A DNA stretch of 64,000 nucleotides from Methylopila sp. 73B. GTDB taxonomy: Bacteria > Pseudomonadota > Alphaproteobacteria > Rhizobiales > Methylopilaceae. Made by a program: the position numbers and the translations under genes. The stretch is from positions 930,001 through 994,000 of the forward strand of contig NZ_JAFV01000001.1 in assembly GCF_000526315.1 (NCBI RefSeq). Reading direction: 5' to 3'. Below, in pieces: positions 15,569-25,122 of the stretch. The stretch's first letter is position 1, and each line of letters starts with the position of its first letter. Under the pieces are notes generated by a model, which was given only the letters and a program-made list of their open reading frames with translations, had not been told where the DNA came from and ran no database searches.

Positions 15569-16048
15569 TCAGGTGGCCGAAGGCGCGACTTCGATGATGT
15601 CGCCCACGATCTCGCAGGTGAACGTCTGCTCGACCATCGAGTCCTGCTCGCCCGTCTTCACGGGCGCGGCGTAGACCGACACGGGAAGATAAAAAAGCGT
15701 GCCGGTCGGGCTCGCGCCGGTGGCCGGCTTGTCGCCGAGCTCGAGCTTAAGAAAGACCGGGACGTCGGACTTGGCCGCTGTGCGGAGCGCGATCTGGCCG
15801 GCGTCGACGGTGTCGCGAACGCAAGTCACCTCGAAGGGGCCGGCGTCAACCGAGCCCTTGAACTTCTGCACGCGGCGCGTGCCGAGAACCTTGGCCTCGA
15901 TCTTGTTGTAGGTGTCGCCGAAGTCGCCGATGTTCGAGACGCCGCCGACCGCGGACCACGACAGGGCCTTATAGGCGACCGCCGTTGCGGGGAGGGTGGC
16001 GGAGGTCGCGACCGAGAGGACGGTCAGCGTATTCTGAATGCTAGCCAT
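15569..16048 (-). CDS. Major tail tube protein
   Basis: A 159-residue protein with a beta-rich pattern, YKALSWSAVGGVSNIGDFGD and KFKGSVDAGPFEVTCVRDTV, typical of lambda gpV-like siphophage tail tube proteins in alphaproteobacterial prophages. It would form stacked hexamers around the tape measure. ATG at 16048; two bases separate its stop from the chaperone gene. Confidence 0.85.
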   Translation of the reverse strand: MASIQNTLTVLSVATSATLPATAVAYKALSWSAVGGVSNIGDFGDTYNKIEAKVLGTRRVQKFKGSVDAGPFEVTCVRDTVDAGQIALRTAAKSDVPVFLKLELGDKPATGASPTGTLFYLPVSVYAAPVKTGEQDSMVEQTFTCEIVGDIIEVAPSAT

Positions 16049-16063
16049 GTTCTGAGCGCCTCC

Positions 16064-17608
16064 TTACGACGCCTTGAGCTTGATCTTGATGAGGGGCTCG
16101 GCGAGCGTGATCCGGCCGCCGACGCGCCGACGCGCGAGGAGGTTGATGATCCCGTTCTTCCAGCCGGTGAGGCGGTCGTATTCGGCCTCGAACCCGACGC
16201 GATCGAGGATCGTGTAGGAGCTCGCAAAGTCGCCGAAGATGATCGGCGAAGCGCCGGCGGTCGGGTTCGGCATATCGACCGCTTCCAGGACCGGGCGGCC
16301 GAGGATGGTCGACGGCTGGCCGCCGGCGAGGTTGCCGTTCTGCCAAATCAGGTTGCCGTCGCCGTCGCGAAGCTTGCGGACGACCGCCATCGTGGCCCGG
16401 TTCATGAGCCAATGGCCGCGCGCCGCGTAGGCGCTCGGGATGCTGTAGAACGCATCAATGAGGTCGTCGGTCGCCAACGTGGTCGCGGCGGTCGTGCGCG
16501 TGGCGACGTCGGCGGAGGTCATGACGCCTTCGGCCTGAGTGGTGCCGTTGCCGTTGACGAACCACGAGGCTTCGAGCTTGCCGAACTGCGTCGCGACGTG
16601 ATTGCCCAGCCAGGACGCGAGGTCGAACGCGGCGTCCTCATACATGACGCGCGAGACCGGCACGATCACGGCCATCTCGAACGGCTTGGCGTCGATGAGC
16701 TCGAACGTTGGTTCGGACTCGGCGGCGGCGCCGAGCTCGGTGCGGGAGGCCGGGACGACCTTGCTCACGAGACGGGGGAACTGCACGAGCGGGCCGCTCA
16801 TGGTGATCGCCGAGGCGATGGAGCGGATCGGCGAGAACTCGGTGATCTTTTCGATCACGGTCGCGCTGAACGTCGGGGGCGCCAGAACGCCGCCGGTGCT
16901 CGGAGCGCCGACAGCGAGGGTCTTAAGTTCGGTCGCGTCGCCGGTGTGGAGATAGACGTTGAACGCCTTGGTCTCCAGGGCGGCATCGGACTGTCCGGCG
17001 GCCGGAGCGGGGCGGGCGGCCTTCTTCTCCAGGTCGGCGAGACGCGCGGCAAACCCGCCGAGCGACTTCACCTCGTCGGCGACGCCGGCGATCTTGGTTT
17101 CCAGCGCCGAGATGTCGGGCGCCGCGTTCTGGTCTTCCACGGTTAGTTCCTTTTGATGCGCCGCGTGATCTGCGGACTTGAGGGACGTCACGCGGGCGCC
17201 GGCGTGAGCCGGAAAGGTGACGATTGAGACCTCGGCCAGATTGAGGGCTGAGATGGTCCGGCCGCCGGTTGTGCGACGGGCGAAATTCTTGATGGCGAAG
17301 CCGATTGAGACGCCGTTCATCGCGCCGGACTTGATGAGCGCGTGAGCTTCCTTGGCGCGGGCGACGGTCTCGACGAGAAGCCGGCCCTTCACGACGAGGC
17401 CCTGGGCGGTCTCGACGACACTTTCCCAGACGCCGATGGGCTCGCGCTGGTCGTGCATCCACAGGATCGGGAGCGGCCCGGCGGCGGTCGCGAACGCGCC
17501 CTTGGTGATGATGTCGCCGGTCTGGTCCGGCTCGTCGAAGATCCACGCGGTCGCGGTGATCGCGCCGGTGTCGTCGAGCGTGAACGCGGCCTTGGTCTCA
17601 AGCTGCAT
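16064..17608 (-). CDS. Fused prohead protease and major capsid protein
   Basis: A 514-residue fusion. Residues about 1-150 are an HK97-family prohead protease: AWIFDEPDQTGDIITKGAF, ILWMHDQREPIG (catalytic His) and MNGVSIGF (catalytic Ser). A linker or delta-like coiled-coil (about 160-205: ISALETKIAGVADEVKSLGG) follows, then an HK97-fold capsid protein (STGGVLAPPTFSATVIEKI, DLASWLGNHVATQFGKLEAS, AYAARGHWLMNRATMAVV). Many phages split these into two genes. The fusion means one translation product supplies protease, scaffold and shell in fixed ratio, with self-release required. It overlaps the preceding gene by 11 bp. Confidence 0.93.
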   Translation of the reverse strand: MQLETKAAFTLDDTGAITATAWIFDEPDQTGDIITKGAFATAAGPLPILWMHDQREPIGVWESVVETAQGLVVKGRLLVETVARAKEAHALIKSGAMNGVSIGFAIKNFARRTTGGRTISALNLAEVSIVTFPAHAGARVTSLKSADHAAHQKELTVEDQNAAPDISALETKIAGVADEVKSLGGFAARLADLEKKAARPAPAAGQSDAALETKAFNVYLHTGDATELKTLAVGAPSTGGVLAPPTFSATVIEKITEFSPIRSIASAITMSGPLVQFPRLVSKVVPASRTELGAAAESEPTFELIDAKPFEMAVIVPVSRVMYEDAAFDLASWLGNHVATQFGKLEASWFVNGNGTTQAEGVMTSADVATRTTAATTLATDDLIDAFYSIPSAYAARGHWLMNRATMAVVRKLRDGDGNLIWQNGNLAGGQPSTILGRPVLEAVDMPNPTAGASPIIFGDFASSYTILDRVGFEAEYDRLTGWKNGIINLLARRRVGGRITLAEPLIKIKLKAS

Positions 17609-17924
17609 CGGTCGCGCCCTGGTCCGGCGTGCCGAGCATGGCGGCCATCATGATGTCGCTGGCGAGCGCGTAGAGCTCGCCGAAGGGGATTGCGCCCGCG
17701 TAGGCCTCGACGAGCTCTTGGGCGCGCTTCGGGGTCTCGCCGCCTCCGATGAGGCCCAGGCGGACGGTCTCGCGGACTTCGGTCGTGGTGGCGTCGCTGG
17801 CGAACATGCGGCGGGCGGTTCCCCACGCGCCGGCCCCGACGAGGCGCTCGAACTCGACGAGGAGCGCCGGGGTCAAGGCGAAGGTGCGCTCGGCGTCGCC
17901 GAAGAACGCAGCGTGCGGGCTCAC
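17598..17924 (-). CDS. GTA gp10-like tail assembly chaperone (TAC_11 type)
   Basis: A 108-residue protein starting MSPHAAFFGDAERTFALTPA, then TTEVRETVRLGLIGGG and LVEAYAGAIPFGELYALASD. This resembles the gene transfer agent gp10 / Phage_TAC_11 family. In the Rhodobacter GTA the gene follows the tail protein; here it is between portal and capsid, far from the tube gene. GTG at 17924 overlaps the portal stop (GTGA). With the second chaperone at 14967-15566 the element seems to have two TAC-type proteins. Confidence 0.72.
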   Translation of the reverse strand: MSPHAAFFGDAERTFALTPALLVEFERLVGAGAWGTARRMFASDATTTEVRETVRLGLIGGGETPKRAQELVEAYAGAIPFGELYALASDIMMAAMLGTPDQGATDAA

Positions 17925-19153
17925 TGGCCGGCCTCCTGCACGCCGGTGGCGCCGTTGGACTGCGTGAAGGGGCTGGCGAGCGTGTCGCCGTCCGGCCGGG
18001 CCGGGAGATTTTCGCGGGTGCGCACTTCGTTGGCGGTCATGACGCCCGCGGCGCGGAGGCCCTGGTAGATCTTGGCGCGGGCCTCGCTGTCGCCCTGGAG
18101 GAGGCCGTCCAGCACGAAGTCGACGACGTGCGTCCGGCGCTCGTCGGGAGCGAGGAGCACGCGCGCGTAGGCGTCGCGCCACTGGCCAAGCCAATGGGCG
18201 AGCGTGAAGATCGCGAACTGTGTGCGGAGCTCCTCGGCGTTCTTGAACGTGGCCGAGGAGAGGTCGCCGAGGAGCGTCGGCGGGCAGTTGAAGGCGCGCG
18301 CGATCTCGACGACCTCGAACGAGCGGTTCTCAATGAACTGCTGGTCCGTGGACGTAAGCTCGTGGACGACGGGCTTCATGCCCTCTTCCCAGACGACGAG
18401 TCCGCCGCTGTTCTCGCCGCTGTGTTCACCAGCGCGAAAGTTCGCGAGCCGTGCGGCGGCCTTTTCAGAGAGATGCCCAGGTGCGGTGATGGAGGCCGAA
18501 GGCCGGAAACCCTTACGAAGCTGGCGACCGAAATGGCGCTCCATCGATAAAGAGATGGCGATGGCTTCGCGGGCCGCTGTGATGGGTGCGAGGCCCTTCA
18601 CGCCGTCGAGGGACGGTGCGGAGATGCGAAGAACGTCCTGGTGCGCGTAGACGGTCGCGCCGCCCTGGTGGCGATAGCGGTAGGCCGGCGCGCCGGTGTT
18701 GAGCGTCAGGATATCGACGGCGCGCGGGTCGAGCCGGATGAGCTCCAGGGGCGAGTCGTCGCCGCGGCGGGTGACGAGCGCGAAGCCGTCGCCGTGAAGG
18801 AGTGCGTCGCTGGTGATCTGGCGCCGGAGCTCGCCGGCGGAGGTCCAGTCGTTGGCCTCGTCGTGGGCGAGGCGGTAAGCGTCATGGTCGGGGGCCGGCT
18901 GCTTGCCGTCGTCGGCGCGCTCATAGACCTTGACCGGCAGATTTCCAATAGTCGTCGAGATGAGCGTGACCGCGGCCTTGACCGCCGGGACACGCATGGC
19001 ACTCTCGGGCGTGACGGAAGGTCCGGCTTCAGTAATGGGCGCGGAAAAAAGGTCGGCCCACTGTCCCGCTGCCGCTGCTACGGACGGGACAGGGGCCGAC
19101 TTGACTTCGGGAGCACGCCCGAAGAACTGAGAAAGACGAATTGAAATCGACAA
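17921..19153 (-). CDS. HK97-family phage portal protein
   Basis: A 410-residue portal with SAMRVPAVKAAVTLISTTIG, LRRQITSDALLHGDGFALV, GVKGLAPITAAREAI and RAFNCPPTLLGDLSSATFKN, all standard for HK97-type portals; the length is normal. The dodecamer forms the DNA gate of the capsid. The best start is TTG at 19153, with only a weak GGAA upstream. It is the first gene of the leftward operon and lies 150 bp from the tRNA-Gln 3' end, which is transcribed in the same direction. Confidence 0.95.
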   Translation of the reverse strand: MSISIRLSQFFGRAPEVKSAPVPSVAAAAGQWADLFSAPITEAGPSVTPESAMRVPAVKAAVTLISTTIGNLPVKVYERADDGKQPAPDHDAYRLAHDEANDWTSAGELRRQITSDALLHGDGFALVTRRGDDSPLELIRLDPRAVDILTLNTGAPAYRYRHQGGATVYAHQDVLRISAPSLDGVKGLAPITAAREAIAISLSMERHFGRQLRKGFRPSASITAPGHLSEKAAARLANFRAGEHSGENSGGLVVWEEGMKPVVHELTSTDQQFIENRSFEVVEIARAFNCPPTLLGDLSSATFKNAEELRTQFAIFTLAHWLGQWRDAYARVLLAPDERRTHVVDFVLDGLLQGDSEARAKIYQGLRAAGVMTANEVRTRENLPARPDGDTLASPFTQSNGATGVQEAGQ

Positions 19154-19214
19154 ATCGGGGTTCCGAAAGCTGGATACCCCATTATTTTACTTGACGGGAG
19201 GCCGGTGGCCAAAC

Positions 19215-19248
19215 TGCTACCGTCGCACGCTACCTAATATTGCTACCG
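19215..19248. promoter_or_regulatory. Right cluster of putative integrase arm-type sites
   Basis: TGCTACCG at 19215-19222 and again at 19241-19248, with a weaker CGCTACCT at 19228-19235 between. It matches the left cluster at 1334-1371. It lies 50-83 bp inside the right att core and upstream of the portal gene. Confidence 0.6.
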
Positions 19249-19297
19249 TTCGCCCCGCAGGCGAAGGTTGCAAATCCAAGAGAATGAAGGGTTTCAG

Positions 19298-19319
19298 AAG
19301 AGTGGCTGGGGGACCTGGA
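19298..19319. repeat. attR core (22-bp direct repeat)
   Basis: A perfect match to 1256-1277. Positions 19303-19319 are the 3' end of the tRNA-Gln gene including CCA, so integration keeps the tRNA intact on this side. Confidence 0.93.
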
Positions 19320-19376
19320 TTCGAACCAGGACTGACCGAGTCAGAGTCGGTAGTTCTACCGTTAAACTATCCCCCA
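19303..19376 (-). tRNA. tRNA-Gln (anticodon CTG)
   Basis: A 74-nt gene on the minus strand. The acceptor stem TGGGGGA pairs with TCCCCCA, followed by G and an encoded CCA. The anticodon arm is ACCGA-CTCTGAC-TCGGT, giving CTG, which reads CAG (Gln). The T arm contains GGTTCGAATCC. Its 3' end is the attachment site of the integrated element, and its transcription points into the element's portal operon; no strong terminator is visible between them. Confidence 0.96.
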
Positions 19377-19556
19377 CCGTGCGGTCCGCCGCCGAGGCGC
19401 GGGCGCTGCGAGGCCCCTGGTAGGAGGGCGTCGCCGTGGTGCGCCCCCTTTAGCGGGTTCGGGCGGGGCGGGCAAGGGGTTCGCGCCGGAAAGGACTTCG
19501 GCGCGAGAAAGGGCTTCGGCGCGCGACCTGCGCGTCAGTCCGCCGGTCGAAACGAA

Positions 19557-19590
19557 AAGCCCCGGCGGGCGCGAACGCCGGCCGGGGCTT
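19557..19590 (-). terminator. Rho-independent terminator of the lactate permease gene
   Basis: Stem AAGCCCCGGC (19557-19566) with GCCGGGGCTT (19581-19590). On the minus strand it is followed by TTTTCGTTT. It lies 29 bp after the permease stop. Confidence 0.85.
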
Positions 19591-19618
19591 CGGGGGGCGA
19601 GACGCCGTCGGTCGCGCC

Positions 19619-21310
<1,692 letters not shown>

Positions 21311-21596
21311 AAGCCGTGGCTCCCCCTTAGGTTCGCGGGCGGTCGCGGGCGCGCCGGCCGTCGTTCTTCACATTTGCGTGGAGGAGGGTACCCGAGTCTG
21401 CTGGACGGCCGATCAGGAAGGCTTGCGCCGCGACCTAGACTTTCGGCGGATCTCCGCGGCCCGACGGCCGGTCGAGGGCTCGCCTTGCGGGGCGGCGATC
21501 GACTGCTATGCTTGGGATCAACGAGGGTGCTCAACAGCGGCCACGACTCGCCCGGGGCGTCGCTCCAGGCTGGAGGCGGCCCGAAGGACGGATTTG

Positions 21597-22682
21597 GTGG
21601 CCGAGCAGGTCGCGTCGCTCGGCGGCGCAGAACGAACGACCGGGCGGCCGACGGCGGTGGACGAGGCCGTCAGGCCGGCGACGCCAGTCTACGCCGCGCT
21701 CGATCTCGGCACGAACAACTGCCGCCTCCTGGTGGCGCGTCCCGACCGCGACGGCGGGTTTCGCGTGGTGGACAGCTTCTCGCGCATCGTGCGCCTCGGG
21801 GAGGGGCTCGCCCACACCGGCCGGCTCTGCGACGAGGCGATCACCCGCGCCGTCTCCGCGCTCGGCGTCTGCCGGGACAAGATGGCCGCCCGCGGGGTCT
21901 CCCGCGCCCGCCTGATCACGACCGAGGCCTGCCGCCAGGCGGACAACGGCGAGACGTTCCTGAAGCGGGTGCGCGACGAGACCGGGCTCGATCTCGAGAT
22001 CATCGACCGGGCGACCGAGGCGCGCCTCGCGGCGGCCGGCTGCGCCTCGCTCGCGGACCCCGCCGCCGGCGGCGTCATCCTGTTCGACATCGGCGGCGGC
22101 TCGTCCGAGGTGGTCTGGCTCGAGCGCAAGCGCGGCGGCGGGCCCGGCGCTTTGGCGATGCGGGCCTGGGTGTCGCTGCCGGTGGGCGTCGTCACGCTGG
22201 CCGAGCGCTACGGCGGCGTGAAGGTTACGACGGAGGTGTTCGAAAACATGGTGGGCGAGGTCGGACGCTTGCTCGAGGCCTTCCCCGAGCGCGAGACGCT
22301 GGCGGCCTCGCTCAGCGACGTGCACCTGCTCGGCACCTCCGGCACCGTCACCACGATCGCCGGCGTGCATCTCGGCCTGCCGCGCTACGAGCGGCGGCTG
22401 GTCGACGGGCAATGGATGGCGTCGACCGACGTCACCCGCGTCGTCGAATCGCTGCGGGAGATGTCCTACGACCAGCGCTGCCAGAACCCCTGCATCGGGC
22501 CGGACCGCGCGGACCTCGTGCTCGCGGGCTGCGCGGTGCTGGAAGGCATCCGGCGCGCCTTCCCCGTGGCGCGGCTGCGCGTTGCCGATCGGGGCTTGAG
22601 AGAAGGAATCCTCGTGGAGCTGATGCGCGAAGACGGCGTCTGGCGCCGTCGCGGCTCTCGCCGGCGGGGACGCCGCGGATGA
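21597..22682 (+). CDS. Ppx/GppA-family phosphatase (exopolyphosphatase-like)
   Basis: A 361-residue ASKHA-fold phosphatase. It contains [18 protein letters not shown] (phosphate 1), [14 protein letters not shown] (phosphate 2) and [16 protein letters not shown]. Ppx/GppA enzymes hydrolyse polyphosphate or pppGpp; the short form without the C-terminal HD domain is common in alphaproteobacteria. GTG at 21597 has AAGGA 8 nt upstream and is preferred over the longer open frame. The gene overlaps rlmE (ATGA), a pairing often kept in Hyphomicrobiales. Confidence 0.92.
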   Translation: MAEQVASLGGAERTTGRPTAVDEAVRPATPVYAALDLGTNNCRLLVARPDRDGGFRVVDSFSRIVRLGEGLAHTGRLCDEAITRAVSALGVCRDKMAARGVSRARLITTEACRQADNGETFLKRVRDETGLDLEIIDRATEARLAAAGCASLADPAAGGVILFDIGGGSSEVVWLERKRGGGPGALAMRAWVSLPVGVVTLAERYGGVKVTTEVFENMVGEVGRLLEAFPERETLAASLSDVHLLGTSGTVTTIAGVHLGLPRYERRLVDGQWMASTDVTRVVESLREMSYDQRCQNPCIGPDRADLVLAGCAVLEGIRRAFPVARLRVADRGLREGILVELMREDGVWRRRGSRRRGRRG

Positions 22683-23500
22683 GCGTGGCGGGCAAGGGCG
22701 GCGGCAAGGGCGGCAAGAGCGGTTCGGGCAAAAGCGGGGCCGGTAAGACCGGAAGCGGCGCCAAGGGCGGGGCCGGCAAGGCGGGGCCCGGCGCCGGCGG
22801 CGGCGGCGCCCGCAGCATGGGGGTGCGCGTCCACACCGCGCGCAAGCGCAGCCACGCCTCCACCCTGTGGCTCGACCGCCAGCTGAACGACCCCTACGTC
22901 CAGGCGGCGAAGCGCGACGGCTACCGCTCCCGCGCGGCGTTCAAGCTGCTTGAGATCGACGACCGCCACCGCTTGCTGAAGCCGGGCCAGAAGATCGTCG
23001 ATCTCGGCGCGGCGCCGGGCGGCTGGAGCCAGATCGCCGCGACCCGAATCGGCGCGGCCGAGGGGCGGGGCAAGATCGTCGCGATAGACCTGCTGGAGAT
23101 GGAGCCGGTCCCGGGCGTCGACTTCATGGTGCTCGACTTCCTCGACGACGCCGCGCCGGAGATCTTGAAGGAGCGGCTCGGCGGCAAGGCCGACGTCGTC
23201 CTGTCCGACATGGCGGCGAACACCGTCGGCCACCAGCGCACAGATCACCTGCGGATCATCGGCCTCGTCGAAGCTGCGGCGGCCTTTGCGAGCGAAATCC
23301 TGGCCCCCGGCGGCGCCTTTCTCGCGAAGGTGTTCCAGGGCGGCACCGAGGGCGAGTTGCTGGCCGCGCTGAAGCGCGATTTCACCAAGGTGCAGCACGT
23401 CAAGCCGCCGGCGAGCCGCAAGGACTCGTCGGAGCTCTATGTCATGGCCACCGGTTTTCGCGGGCGAAGCCAGGCGGAGACGTCCACGGCGGAGGACTGA
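22679..23500 (+). CDS. rlmE: 23S rRNA (uridine-2'-O)-methyltransferase RlmE (FtsJ/RrmJ)
   Basis: A 273-residue protein. After a low-complexity Gly/Lys/Ser tail (about residues 1-45) comes the FtsJ fold: [35 protein letters not shown] (SAM site), [30 protein letters not shown] and [11 protein letters not shown]. These give the K-D-K-E catalytic tetrad. It 2'-O-methylates U2552 (E. coli numbering) in the A-loop, a late step in 50S assembly. Its start overlaps the Ppx stop by 4 bp. Confidence 0.95.
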   Translation: MSVAGKGGGKGGKSGSGKSGAGKTGSGAKGGAGKAGPGAGGGGARSMGVRVHTARKRSHASTLWLDRQLNDPYVQAAKRDGYRSRAAFKLLEIDDRHRLLKPGQKIVDLGAAPGGWSQIAATRIGAAEGRGKIVAIDLLEMEPVPGVDFMVLDFLDDAAPEILKERLGGKADVVLSDMAANTVGHQRTDHLRIIGLVEAAAAFASEILAPGGAFLAKVFQGGTEGELLAALKRDFTKVQHVKPPASRKDSSELYVMATGFRGRSQAETSTAED

Positions 23501-23536
23501 ACGGCCCTCCGCCGCCGAGCTTTCCGGCCGTGCGGC

Positions 23537-24076
23537 TTACTTGACCGGCGCGCAGGCGACCCGGGCGCCCGCGCCGCCGATCGGCTGGGAGATGTGGTCG
23601 TCCTTCTCGGCGTGGATGATGAAGGCGCTGCCGTCGGCGTCCTTCAGTTCGTCGAGCTTGATCAGGCCGGTGAAGAGCGCGGCCTGGGCGGAGCCGTCCG
23701 ACAGCACGATCAGGTTGGGCAGGTCGCCGGGCTCAGGTCCGTTCGGGTTGAGCAGGCCGTGCTTGCCCTCGGCGTGGCCGGCGTGGGAGCCGGACTTCTT
23801 GTATTCGCCGACGTCGGAGCAATCGGCGGTGGCGTGGAAGTGCATGCCGTGCTTTCCCGCGGTCAGGCTGCCGGCGGCGATCTCGACGTCCATCAGCACG
23901 CCCATCGGCGCGGCGGTCAGGCTGAGGTCGCCGATCTTCTTGCCGTCCTTGCCCTGGATCTCGTAGGTCTCGGCCTTCGGCGCCTCGGCCTTTGGCGTCT
24001 CCGGCGTCTGCGCGAGCGCGGCGAGCGGCGCGACGGCGAGCGCTCCGGCGAGCAGCATGGAGAGAGGACGGATCAT
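23537..24076 (-). CDS. sodC: Periplasmic Cu-Zn superoxide dismutase
   Basis: A 179-residue protein with a Sec signal peptide (MIRPLSMLLAGALAVAPLAALAQ) and a spacer rich in Pro/Lys. The SOD domain has GMHFHATADCSD (Cu ligands), SHAGHAEGKHG (Zn ligands), AFIIHAEKDDH and GGAGARVACA with the disulfide Cys. It removes superoxide in the periplasm. It converges with rlmE across 36 bp. Confidence 0.95.
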   Translation of the reverse strand: MIRPLSMLLAGALAVAPLAALAQTPETPKAEAPKAETYEIQGKDGKKIGDLSLTAAPMGVLMDVEIAAGSLTAGKHGMHFHATADCSDVGEYKKSGSHAGHAEGKHGLLNPNGPEPGDLPNLIVLSDGSAQAALFTGLIKLDELKDADGSAFIIHAEKDDHISQPIGGAGARVACAPVK

Positions 24077-24203
24077 CGGTGGCCTCCTGTCAGCGTAGAG
24101 CGTTACGGCGCCATGGTCGGCGCCCGTCTCGCACGGCCAATCCCCCGGGCGCCGCATTGGTTCCGTCCCGAGCGGCCCGCGGCGTTCCCAGAGGCGTGAG
24201 CCG

Positions 24204-25118
24204 GTGACGGCGTCTAGCCTGCCGCGGCGCGCGGCGACGCTCGGCGCCGCGTTCGAGTGCGCGGGCGAGGGCATCCACACCGGCGTCCGTTCCGAGGTGC
24301 GCGTCACGCCGGCCGCGGCCGGCCGGGGAATCGTCTTCCGCCGCGCCGTGGGATCGGGCGTCGCGGAGATTCCCGCGCTCTGGACCAACCGTCGCTCCCG
24401 GCCGCTGTGCACCGCGCTCCAGGTGGGCGAGGGGCCCCTGGTGCGCACCGTGGAGCATCTGCTCGCGGCGCTGACCGCGATGCGGATCGACGACGCCGTC
24501 GTGGAGATCGCGGGCGAGGAGCTGCCGATTTTCGACGGCAGCGCGGCGCCGTGGTGCGCGATGATCCGCACGGCGGGCCGCGTCGAGCACGACGCGCCCC
24601 GGCGCTACCTGCGGGTGCTGAAGCCGGTCGAACACGTCAACGGCATGCGGCGGCTCAGGATCGAGCCGGCCGACGCGCATCTGCTGTCCGTCCACATCGA
24701 GCTCAACCACTTCGGGCCGCTGGACTGGTCCGGGCCGGTGACGCCGGAGAGCTTCGAGGGCGAGCTCGCGCCGTCCCGCAGCTTCGGCCGGGTCACCTGG
24801 ACGATCCCGGCGAAGATCCGCGGGCTCTGGCCGTTCGGCGAGCCGCTGCTGCGCGGCGCCACCACGAAGAACACCGCGGCGCTCTGGAAGAACACCGCGA
24901 TCGGCGGCCTGCGCATGCCGGACGAACCGGTGCGCCACCGCGCGCTCGACCTCGTCGGCGACCTCGCGCTCGCGGGCCTCCCCCTGCTCGGGCGCGTGAC
25001 GGCCGCGCACCCCGGCCACGAGCACAACTACGCGCTGCTCGCGGCGCTGATGAGCGACCCGACGGCCTGGGACGTGGCGACGCTCGACGAGGACGGGACG
25101 CCCCGGGCGTCGGCCTGA
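24204..25118 (+). CDS. LpxC-like UDP-3-O-acyl-GlcNAc deacetylase homologue
   Basis: A 304-residue LpxC-family zinc hydrolase. GEGIHTG, TVEHLLAAL (catalytic Glu84 and zinc His85), ELPIFDGSAAPW, PVRHRALDLVGDLALAG (zinc His and Asp) and the late GHEHN His are all present. The middle segment GATTKNTAALWKNTAIGGLR deviates from the usual dNAVVLDD-type stretch. It is not in a division cluster, where canonical lpxC usually sits, so it may be a second copy. Its start is GTG at 24204. Catalysis seems intact; substrate identity is uncertain. Confidence 0.85.
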   Translation: MTASSLPRRAATLGAAFECAGEGIHTGVRSEVRVTPAAAGRGIVFRRAVGSGVAEIPALWTNRRSRPLCTALQVGEGPLVRTVEHLLAALTAMRIDDAVVEIAGEELPIFDGSAAPWCAMIRTAGRVEHDAPRRYLRVLKPVEHVNGMRRLRIEPADAHLLSVHIELNHFGPLDWSGPVTPESFEGELAPSRSFGRVTWTIPAKIRGLWPFGEPLLRGATTKNTAALWKNTAIGGLRMPDEPVRHRALDLVGDLALAGLPLLGRVTAAHPGHEHNYALLAALMSDPTAWDVATLDEDGTPRASA

Positions 25119-25122
25119 GCGT

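Larger units (their letters stand above)
1256..19319. mobile_element. Integrated phage-like element (about 18 kb) in tRNA-Gln
   Basis: A 22-bp perfect direct repeat at 1256-1277 and 19298-19319 brackets the element. The right copy covers the 3' end of an intact tRNA-Gln gene, the classic target of tyrosine recombinases. A tyrosine integrase begins 120 bp inside the left end. Contents are the integrase, short cargo, an HUH Rep-like protein, two small unknowns, and a leftward morphogenesis operon from portal to tape measure. I see no CI-type repressor, holin, tail-tip, receptor-binding or fibre gene, and the module order differs from HK97-like phages. It may be a phage satellite, a domesticated particle or a partly deleted siphovirus prophage. 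The presence of phage genes and the boundaries are seen directly; the class is inference. Confidence 0.93.
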
